Positions 40,492-46,071 of a DNA stretch of 46,071 nucleotides are shown here, piece by piece (positions within the stretch are counted from its first letter, which is position 1; every line of letters begins with the position of its first letter). The DNA is from Sulfurovum sp. (GTDB lineage: Bacteria; Campylobacterota; Campylobacteria; Campylobacterales; Sulfurovaceae). A program made the position numbers and the translations under genes. The notes beneath the pieces were generated by a model that did not search any database, was not told where the DNA came from, and was given only the letters and a program-made list of their open reading frames with translations. The stretch is from positions 1-46,071 of the forward strand of contig JALUXB010000049.1 in the NCBI GenBank assembly GCA_027019175.1, read 5' to 3'.

Positions 40492-41352
40492 CTATCCTCC
40501 TTTGGCTATTAGATTGGATTGAATTTCATTCACCCAAAAAGCATTCTCATCCAGTACATCGATCAGCTCAAGATAGCTTTTCTCGTCAAGATCGTATTTC
40601 ACCGCATTGTTTTGGATCCGCTTTTTGTAGGAAAAATCAAGCAGGCTTTTGCTTTCCAGAGCATCATGGAATGTACGTTGGAAGTTTTCTATCTCCTCTT
40701 TGAGATCATGAGGATGTGCGATATCGGCGATTTCTATATCCCATTTCAAGTTGTGCTCAAGCGCACGCACAAGATGCCCTAGATCATATTGCAAACCGAT
40801 AGCATTTTCAAACTTCTCATTCAGATCCGAAATAAGTTCATCTGTTTCGATGGGCGGTAAATCCCGAAAGATGAAATAGAGATCGAAAAGATCTTTGATG
40901 GTATCGGGACGATCACAGAGGGCTTTGAGCTTGTATAGCAGTATGTTGTATAAGTTCTCCGTTTTGAACGGCTGCGGTATAAAATCGGTATCTTTGAGTC
41001 TGTTGCAGGTGAAATTGAGTAGTTCGATTTTGACCGTTTCATCGTTATCCTCAAATCGGCACCATAGACGAAAGGCATTTTCCTCTTTGACGCGGCGGGT
41101 CTCTTCGACGGTTGCACCGGGAATAGCCCGGATAAGCTCTACCATCCGTTCACCCATCTCAAATACGCGTTTTCTATCCCGGAGTGTCGGAAAGAAAAAA
41201 TCAAGATCTTCGGAATGCCTGTAAGCACGGGGCAAAACAAAACGCTGCAAGCCGGTGCCGCCGGCAAGAAAGATCTTATCTTCAAGGCTTTTGAGTGCAT
41301 GAAGGATACGGTCTTGATTGAGGTAAACCGCCTCCCAATCGTCTCTATGCAT
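40492..41352 (-). CDS. AbiEii-family nucleotidyltransferase toxin
   Basis: A 286-residue protein of the AbiEii/AbiGii toxin family. The nucleotidyltransferase motifs are AGGTGLQRFVL (GG-T) and YRHSEDLDFFFP, with the DxD metal pair. AbiEii-type enzymes transfer nucleotides to tRNA and stop growth; they act in phage abortive infection. The ATG overlaps the antitoxin gene by 8 bp. It belongs to the island. Confidence 0.88.
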   Translation of the reverse strand: MHRDDWEAVYLNQDRILHALKSLEDKIFLAGGTGLQRFVLPRAYRHSEDLDFFFPTLRDRKRVFEMGERMVELIRAIPGATVEETRRVKEENAFRLWCRFEDNDETVKIELLNFTCNRLKDTDFIPQPFKTENLYNILLYKLKALCDRPDTIKDLFDLYFIFRDLPPIETDELISDLNEKFENAIGLQYDLGHLVRALEHNLKWDIEIADIAHPHDLKEEIENFQRTFHDALESKSLLDFSYKKRIQNNAVKYDLDEKSYLELIDVLDENAFWVNEIQSNLIAKGG

Positions 41353-41767
41353 GGCGTTTCACTTGAGCATTTAACGCTTTTTTATGCAACGTTTCGGGCA
41401 GATTCTCTTTGAGCCTTTGCATAAAGCGTTTATCGCCTGTTTTGGCATTTTCGATGATTTCACCGGCAGTGTAGTTGGTGCCCCAAAATGCCGCTTCGAT
41501 ACGTTTTTGTTCGGCTTTATCAAGTCCTATCACCTCGATATTGCCTCGTTTGCTGCGGCGTTGAAGCGCATGGCGCGTTTGTTCATCGAGTCGCATACGA
41601 TACGCCATATCTTTGGCGATCACCATAGCGTATGCCGGCACTTTGCCTTTTTTCTTCCAGCCGGTTACTGTGTCGTAAGGGATCTTGGCGTACTGGGCAA
41701 AAGCTTTTTGACTAATGCCGTGGGCTTTGAGCGTATGGATAAAAAGTTGATGATCGATCTTTTGCAT
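41345..41767 (-). CDS. HTH antitoxin partner of AbiEii
   Basis: A 140-residue protein. Residues 5–50 form a Cro/CI-type helix-turn-helix (AHGISQKAFAQYAKIPYDTVTGWKKKG), and the C-terminal part EAAFWGTNYTAGEIIENAKTGDKRFMQRL resembles C-termini of antitoxins paired with AbiEii-type toxins. It is not the usual AbiEi wing-helix antitoxin. ATG 41767 has AAAGG ahead. It should neutralise the toxin and repress the operon. Confidence 0.75.
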   Translation of the reverse strand: MQKIDHQLFIHTLKAHGISQKAFAQYAKIPYDTVTGWKKKGKVPAYAMVIAKDMAYRMRLDEQTRHALQRRSKRGNIEVIGLDKAEQKRIEAAFWGTNYTAGEIIENAKTGDKRFMQRLKENLPETLHKKALNAQVKRHA

Positions 41768-41857
41768 GACTTTACCTTTTGTCTTTATATATCGTCATTT
41801 TAACGACTTTTTGAAAAATAGTCAAATTGACGACTTAGAATATTTCAAGTCATTATA

Positions 41858-41872
41858 TGTTACAATGTAACA
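41858..41872. promoter_or_regulatory. TGTTACA-A-TGTAACA operator
   Basis: A perfect 7-bp inverted repeat with one central base, 20 bp before the ATG of the ribbon-helix-helix gene at 41892. It is a probable autoregulatory operator. The adjacent 41800–41845 also contains GACGA/AGTC inverted stretches that may serve the divergent antitoxin. Confidence 0.55.
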
Positions 41873-41891
41873 ATTATATCCAGGAGCGACA

Positions 41892-42296
41892 ATGCTGCGA
41901 TCCAATCGGTGGCGAATCAGGGACGAAGAAGAGTACACCATCGCCCTGGCGTATCTGCGTCGCAGTTTTGACAAAAGTCCCTCTTTTTGGCGTGAGTCCA
42001 CAAACAAAGACAAAGCCCTCAAAGCATTACAGCACTTCGACAATACGCTGCCGGTGGATGAGTCGGTGTTTGAGCGGCTTAACGAGTGGATAAGGGAGTA
42101 TCTCAGCGAAGAGCAGCTGGGGAAACTTCGTGTTGCCATGCGGGTAGGCAAATCTCGCAACCGACACAAACGCACCCAAGTGACATTGGATAAAGCAGTG
42201 CATGAGCGGCTATCAAATCAGGCTAAAGCCCTGGGGCTGAATCTTTCGCAAACGATTAGTTTGCTTTTGGATCGATTTCAAGAGAAGGAGCGATGA
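41892..42296 (+). CDS. Ribbon-helix-helix DNA-binding protein, island-borne
   Basis: A 134-residue protein. The last 45 residues (RTQVTLDKAVHERLSNQAK, then LNLSQTISLLLDRF) form a ribbon-helix-helix or MatP-like DNA-binding fold. The first 85 residues are helical and not recognised. ATG 41892 has a CAGGAGCG site. The stop overlaps the next gene (ATGA). It may be a plasmid/island maintenance or transfer regulator. Confidence 0.7.
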   Translation: MLRSNRWRIRDEEEYTIALAYLRRSFDKSPSFWRESTNKDKALKALQHFDNTLPVDESVFERLNEWIREYLSEEQLGKLRVAMRVGKSRNRHKRTQVTLDKAVHERLSNQAKALGLNLSQTISLLLDRFQEKER

Positions 42297-42538
42297 TGGC
42301 AACACCGATGGAATATGACACATTGAGAGAGATATACAGCTCTGCGATGGCAGCACTCACAAGAGTGGAGACACAGCAGGACATCGATGCAGCACAATTC
42401 AAAGATGCCGAAAATAGCTTTGTTCAAGTTTGGCTCAATGAGGTCAAACGAAAGGATCTTGAGGCAATCGACTACCAAACAGCTGCACAAAAGATGAAAG
42501 ATGCAGCCAAGCCCTGGATGATTTTAGTAACCGCTTGA
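42293..42538 (+). CDS. Small hypothetical protein, island-borne
   Basis: An 81-residue acidic, all-helical protein (MAALTRVETQQDIDAAQFKD is typical of its composition) without signal or membrane helix. Not recognised. It overlaps the ribbon-helix-helix gene by 4 bp and may be its partner. The adjacent ATG at 42296 or 42308 could also start it. The IS21 element begins 21 bp downstream. Confidence 0.55.
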   Translation: MMATPMEYDTLREIYSSAMAALTRVETQQDIDAAQFKDAENSFVQVWLNEVKRKDLEAIDYQTAAQKMKDAAKPWMILVTA

Positions 42539-42559
42539 AATTCTGATAGGAGGCACAAA

Positions 42560-42587
42560 TGTCACGCGCGGTGCTAAAATAGGCAGT
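42560..42587 (+). repeat. IS21 left terminal inverted repeat
   Basis: This 28-base end starts TGTCACGCGCGG and ends AGGCAGT. It agrees with the reverse complement of 44684–44711 at 23 of 28 positions. Before it lies AGGAGGCACAAA, so the T and G of TGTCA complete an ATG. Confidence 0.88.
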
Positions 42588-42686
42588 GTAAAAAGCTGCT
42601 AAACGAGTAGTTTTTACAGACCAGATCAATCTAAAAAACAGAGGAATCTGTTAGAGTCTTTTTCCAGTGATTTTGGAAGGAGACCG

Positions 42687-43836
42687 ATGCTTAAAAAAGG
42701 TGAAGTAAAAATGATCCACAAGATAATAAAAGAGGGGCTAAGCAAGAGTGCGATCGCACGCAAACTTGATATCAGCCGCGATACCGTTTCCAAATATGCC
42801 AAACTGCCAGAGGGACATATTCCCGTCATAAAAAGAGCACCTGCCGGCACAACGGTCGATGCTTACCTTCCCCATATTGCCACCATGCTTATAAAGGCAC
42901 ATGAACTGGGGGTGCATATCCCCTCTACTGCGATCTACGAAGAGATCAAGAAGCTTGGATACGGCGGTTCCTTGCGCTGGATGCACCCCAAGGGCACTTC
43001 CTCACTTCGTTCAGGGCGCAGAAGTGATGCAAAAGCACTCCCTGCGAGATCGGGTAAAAGAGGAAGAGCTGCAAATACGCTTCGAGACCGATCCGGGAGC
43101 ACAGATGCAGGTAGACTGGGTAGAGTTCCCCAAAGACGGACTCTCTGCCTTTGTGGCCACTATGGGATACTCCAGGGCATCGTATGTGGAATATGTGAAC
43201 GATGAGAAGGTAGAGACACTCATACAGTGCCATATGAATGCGTTCAGCTACTTCGGCGGTGTACCCAAAGAGGGTCTGTATGACAATATGAAAACCGTCA
43301 TCACTAAGCGCAATGCCTACGGACGTGGCAAGCACAAGTTCAATGAACAGTTCCGTGACTTCGCCAAACACTGTGGCATGGATCTGAAAGTGTGCAAACC
43401 CTACCGTGCACAGACCAAAGGAAAGGTGGAGCGGTTCAACCATTACCTGCGCTATACATTCCATAACGCCTTCAAAGTAAGACTCTCGATGATGGGATAC
43501 AAGATGACAAGGGAGAATGCCAATGCTGAAGTGAGAGACTGGCTGGATTATACCGCCAATGCGAGGATACATCAGACCACGCTGCAAAAGCCGTTCGATC
43601 TGTTGGCACAGGAGCAGTTGCAGCTGCAGCCCGTGCCGAAGCCTTATCTTGGTATCCACCCGTTAAAAGCTTCACATAGAAGTATAACAGATCAGCAAAC
43701 ACAAGCGGCTAAAAAAATGCAGTCAAAGGTGCATATCCCCCAGCGTGATCTGCAAAGCTATGATGTTTTCATCCCCGCAGCAGTAGCTTACCTGCTAACC
43801 TACAGTATGATCACCGGAGGTGTGGCATGGCAGTGA
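42687..43836 (+). pseudogene. istA: istA transposase, frameshifted
   Basis: The IS21 transposase gene is split. The first part (ATG 42687, GGAAGGAG ahead) holds the helix-turn-helix LSKSAIARKLDISRDTVSKYA up to LGYGGSLRWMH. From about 42980–43020 the frame changes by one base; the rve domain continues in the other frame from EVMQKHSLRDRVKEEE through RFETDPGAQMQVDWVEF, GLYDNMKT and AQTKGKVERFNHYLRY (DDE-type Asp, Asp, Glu) to 43836. A C/A/G-run (ACCCCAAGGG, 42984–42993) is at the break. IS21 istA normally is one frame, so it is a disabling indel or a sequencing error. Confidence 0.85.
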
Positions 43837-44627
43837 TCGATACACAGATAGAAACATTCTGCAAAGAGCTCCAGATGCCAACACTCCTGCAGGAGTATCA
43901 CCAGCTTGGCAACCGTGCTGCTAAAGAGAACTGGAAATATACGGAGTACCTCTATGAAGCGCTTAAACTCGAAGCTGAGGGCAAAGCGGCACGCAGCAAG
44001 GCGACACTGACCAAGATGGCAGGCTTTCCCACTATCAAGACACTGGAGCAGTTTGACTTCGACTTTACCGTAGGGGTTAACAGACGACAGATCGAAGAAC
44101 TCTCATCTATGGCATTCGTTAAGCACAATGAGAATATCATCCTACTGGGACAGTCGGGTGTTGGCAAGACCCATCTTGCCATCGCACTGGCGTATGCCGC
44201 TGTACAGAAGCGTATCAAGGCGCGCTTTATGACTGCCAGTGACCTGATCATCCAGATGGCAAGAGCCAAGAAAGAGAAACGCTATGATGCATTCCTCAGA
44301 CAAACGGTAATGGCACCGGCACTGCTGGTTATAGACGAGATAGGCTATTTCCCCATGAGCAAGGAGGATGCCCACCATTTCTTTCAGGTGATATCACGAA
44401 GATATGAGAGAGGCTCGACCATCGTTACCTCCAATCTTGTCTTCTCGCAATGGAGTGGCATATTCGCCAACGACAAAGTTGTCACAACGGCTATTCTTGA
44501 CAGACTGTTACACCATTCTCATGTCATTAATATTCTTGGAGATTCCTATCGAGTAAAAGAGAAAAAGGAGGATCAAAATAACGGGTTGGATCTGTATGAG
44601 TTCGACCCGAAAAAGACACAAAACTAA
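43827..44627 (+). CDS. istB: IS21 helper ATPase IstB
   Basis: A 266-residue AAA+ ATPase that guides IstA to target DNA. Walker A GQSGVGKTHLAIAL, Walker B LLVIDEIGYFPM, and arginine-rich ISRRYERGSTIVTSN are present. Its ATG overlaps the istA end by 10 bp, as in other IS21 elements. The gene seems intact. Confidence 0.95.
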   Translation: MAVIDTQIETFCKELQMPTLLQEYHQLGNRAAKENWKYTEYLYEALKLEAEGKAARSKATLTKMAGFPTIKTLEQFDFDFTVGVNRRQIEELSSMAFVKHNENIILLGQSGVGKTHLAIALAYAAVQKRIKARFMTASDLIIQMARAKKEKRYDAFLRQTVMAPALLVIDEIGYFPMSKEDAHHFFQVISRRYERGSTIVTSNLVFSQWSGIFANDKVVTTAILDRLLHHSHVINILGDSYRVKEKKEDQNNGLDLYEFDPKKTQN

Positions 44628-44683
44628 AGAGACAAAAAACGCTGTTGCTTGAGGTTACATTTCGCCAAAATTTCAGGCGAAAA

Positions 44684-44711
44684 ACTGCCTAATTTAACTC
44701 CGCGGTTGACA
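44684..44711 (-). repeat. IS21 right terminal inverted repeat
   Basis: ACTGCCTAATTT to CGCGGTTGACA; inverted partner of 42560–42587 (23 of 28 match). It ends exactly where the excisionase-like remnant begins. Confidence 0.88.
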
Positions 44712-44850
44712 GGAAGAGGGGAGGCACTATGTCAAAAACCCCTATATCGGGCATATGCTCTTTAACCTCGAAGAGCTGGAAGCGTGGCTGCTGCAAAGCA
44801 GCAAAGAGCACAATCAGGCGATGAGTCTGATGAAGATGAAAGATTGGTAG
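44712..44850 (+). pseudogene. 3' remnant of excisionase-like (HTH_17/AlpA) gene
   Basis: Directly after the IS right end an open frame reads EEGRHYVKNPYIGHMLFNLE, then ELEAWLLQ, and runs on to stop TAG 44848–44850. The strand–turn–helix with Y-x-x-G…L-F…LEELEAWL is the C-terminal half of MerR-type excisionase/AlpA DNA-binding proteins. The N-terminal half is missing: left of the IS only an AGGAGG ribosome site and the A of a start codon remain. The gene was therefore broken by IS insertion with loss of about 100 bp. It lies just before the integrase, where excisionase genes are normal. Confidence 0.65.
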
Positions 44851-44897
44851 GATAAAATGACGATGCGGCTTGTGGTGACTCCCAAGGAGTCCAAATA

Positions 44898-45986
44898 ATG
44901 GCAAGTATCTATGCCCGCAGGGGAATCCTGCAAATCAAATACAAGACCCGTGACGGCTGGAAACAGCGCAGTACCGGTTTACGCGATACGTCGCAAAACC
45001 GCGAACGCGTCAAACGGGAATTTCTGCCGGCACTTGAGCTGCATCTCAAGCAAAAGGAGCAGAAGCAAAAAGAGGAACCGATAGAGAAGTTTGCCGATCT
45101 CTATCTGCTTTCCAAAGAGGATCTGGCGACCTATTGGGAGATCAAAGGGCGTGTCGACAAAATCCTGGCGTTCTTTAAAAATCGGGATATTCGCCAGATC
45201 AAGGTATCCGAGCTTCGCGCGTGGGTGGCTTCGATGAGCGAACTCAAGTCCAAAACGGTCAGTAGCTACATCTCTACATGTCGGGGGATCTTCGAGATCG
45301 CCATCCAGGAAGAGGTGATCGAGAAAAATCCTTTTGTGCATATCTCCAAGCCCAAAAAGAAAAGAGTTGATGAAGAGGATGAGAAGATCGAGCCATTTAC
45401 GCCCCAGGAGGTGGAGCGGATCCTTGCCACCGTGCCGCGTACCTTGCGAAACTTTTTGGCGATCAGTTTCTATACCGGTATGCGCAGCGGCGAGGTGATA
45501 GGGCTTCAGATCGGCGACATCGGGGAGGATGTCATTGAACTTAAAAGAAGTATATCCAAAGGGATCGTAAGCACGCCTAAAACGGCAAGGAGTATCCGCA
45601 GGGTACCGCTTTTTGATGTGCTAAAGCCCTATATCCAGGATCAGATCGATCAGGCAAGGTTGGATAAGAGCATCTGGCTCTTTTCGCGCGACGGAAAGCA
45701 CCTCTACGGCATCGACAATATCCGGGGGCACGCTCCCTACGGTCCGTGGTATCGGCTGCTTCGAGAGCTGGGGATTCGGTATCGCAGGATCTACAATACC
45801 CGGCATACCTTTATCACGGCAATGCTCAAATCGGGTGCGTTGAGTGTGGTGGAGATCGCGCAGATCGTCGGACACACCAATACCAAGATGATCCTTGAAA
45901 AATACGCCCGCTATATCGAGGGGGAGCAGTTGCGTATTTCGCGCAGCTTTGACCCCGCCAATTCCAACAATAAGTGCAATTTCTGA
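44898..45986 (+). CDS. Tyrosine integrase of the genomic island
   Basis: A 362-residue phage-type tyrosine recombinase. The N-terminal arm-binding part (GILQIKYKTRDGWKQRSTGL) and the core-binding domain (about 65–160) precede the catalytic domain: Arg in YTGMRSGEVIGL, Lys near SISKGIVSTPKT, HxxR-type YNTRHTFITAML, GHTNTKMILEKYARYIE with the nucleophile Tyr. ATG 44898 follows AAGGAG; a 13-codon frame (44857–44898) ends in TAATG overlapping this start and might couple translation. It is the enzyme expected to have inserted the island at the tRNA-fMet gene. Confidence 0.93.
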   Translation: MASIYARRGILQIKYKTRDGWKQRSTGLRDTSQNRERVKREFLPALELHLKQKEQKQKEEPIEKFADLYLLSKEDLATYWEIKGRVDKILAFFKNRDIRQIKVSELRAWVASMSELKSKTVSSYISTCRGIFEIAIQEEVIEKNPFVHISKPKKKRVDEEDEKIEPFTPQEVERILATVPRTLRNFLAISFYTGMRSGEVIGLQIGDIGEDVIELKRSISKGIVSTPKTARSIRRVPLFDVLKPYIQDQIDQARLDKSIWLFSRDGKHLYGIDNIRGHAPYGPWYRLLRELGIRYRRIYNTRHTFITAMLKSGALSVVEIAQIVGHTNTKMILEKYARYIEGEQLRISRSFDPANSNNKCNF

Positions 45987-46006
45987 GAAAGTAACGTGAA
46001 AGAGAG

Positions 46007-46035
46007 GGTTAACCGATCATAGGTTATCCTTTTTT
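46007..46035 (+). terminator. Terminator after integrase
   Basis: GGTTAACC (46007–46014) and GGTTATCC (46022–46029) pair over 8 bases with one mismatch, loop GATCATA, followed by six T (46030–46035). It starts 21 bp after the integrase stop. Confidence 0.65.
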
Positions 46036-46058
46036 CACCACAAAACTAGGAATGCACT

Positions 46059-46071
46059 ATGAAATATAAAC
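46059..46071 (+). CDS. Possible start of next gene (partial)
   Basis: ATG at 46059 with TAGGA seven bases ahead opens a frame MKYK that runs off the window. Too short to identify; the start is supported only by its ribosome site. Confidence 0.3.

Larger units (their letters stand above)
42560..44711 (+). mobile_element. IS21-family insertion sequence (2152 bp)
   Basis: The element carries istA and istB on the + strand and is bounded by matched inverted ends at 42560–42587 and 44684–44711. Size, gene order and overlap of the two genes fit the IS21 family. No target duplication is seen. istA contains a frameshift, so the copy cannot move by itself. An inverted repeat TTTCGCC…GGCGAAA is found just inside the right end (44660–44682). 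Confidence 0.9.

Noticed and set aside
42549-44735. GGAGGCAC repeated at both sides of the IS21 element as a target duplication
   Set aside because: The two copies are not adjacent to the element ends (10 bp away on one side), and the right copy is coding sequence of the excisionase remnant.
1-46071. CRISPR array or rRNA genes
   Set aside because: No regularly spaced repeat of suitable length and no rRNA-like stretch was seen.

Overview
The window looks like a chromosome segment of a Campylobacterota bacterium, most likely a free-living Sulfurovum/Sulfurimonas-type organism. The reasons are the sppA–mqnX–aroQ–(M24 peptidase)–folK–flhF gene block, which matches the order known from Campylobacter (Cj0068–Cj0064 region); a futalosine-pathway deaminase; histidine kinases with the AHQWRQPL-type H-box; and an OprD-type porin. 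The assignment is by family recognition only.

Layout. Positions 1–11.9 kb, all on the minus strand, hold copper/periplasmic stress genes: a TolC-like efflux channel, a CopZ-like HMA chaperone, and a DUF302–CopA–CopB operon, with a HepT/MntA toxin–antitoxin pair inserted among them. Upstream lies a seven-gene set: PqqD-like carrier/recognition protein, ATP-grasp ligase, PLP decarboxylase, urea-transporter/M23 fusion, outer-membrane barrel, TPR protein and a degenerate OmpR-type regulator. Five promoters in this stretch (784–815, 1137–1168, 4874–4905, 7112–7143, 11873–11904) share one exact geometry on the minus strand: a direct repeat of hexamers with 11-bp period, then 9 bp, then a TATAAT-like -10. 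I read the whole stretch as one regulon, and it is the strongest new observation here.

Positions 11.9–14.3 kb hold a near-consensus sigma70 promoter, a long structured leader RNA, and a DUF4395–Rrf2(CymR-like)–MetY sulfur operon. Positions 14.4–18.3 kb hold a complete histidine kinase, a paralogous kinase that lacks its ATPase domain, its overlapping response regulator and a lipoprotein. TTACACT direct repeats precede the second kinase and the lipoprotein. Positions 18.4–25.2 kb are housekeeping (sppA, mqnX, aroQ, M24 peptidase, folK, flhF, a possible SpoA-like gene, mnmA).

Positions 25.26–27.96 kb form a three-gene operon of a membrane SAVED-domain protein, a HEPN-like membrane protein and a HEPN-like/SH3 membrane protein. 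It resembles CBASS-type effector parts without a cyclase and is a second candidate undescribed system. Positions 28–39.5 kb are mostly housekeeping and surface genes (DUF2062, prs, lepA, porin, HD-GYP, L,D-transpeptidase, DUF188, YwbE, Sir2, DUF2905, ComF).

At 39545 a 3' fragment of an initiator tRNA gene marks one end of a genomic island that runs past the right edge. It carries an AT-rich membrane protein, an AbiEii-type toxin with an HTH antitoxin, a ribbon-helix-helix regulator, an IS21-family element (frameshifted istA, intact istB, matched terminal repeats), the 3' remnant of an excisionase-like gene cut by that IS, and a tyrosine integrase. Loss of the excisionase suggests the island is stuck in place.
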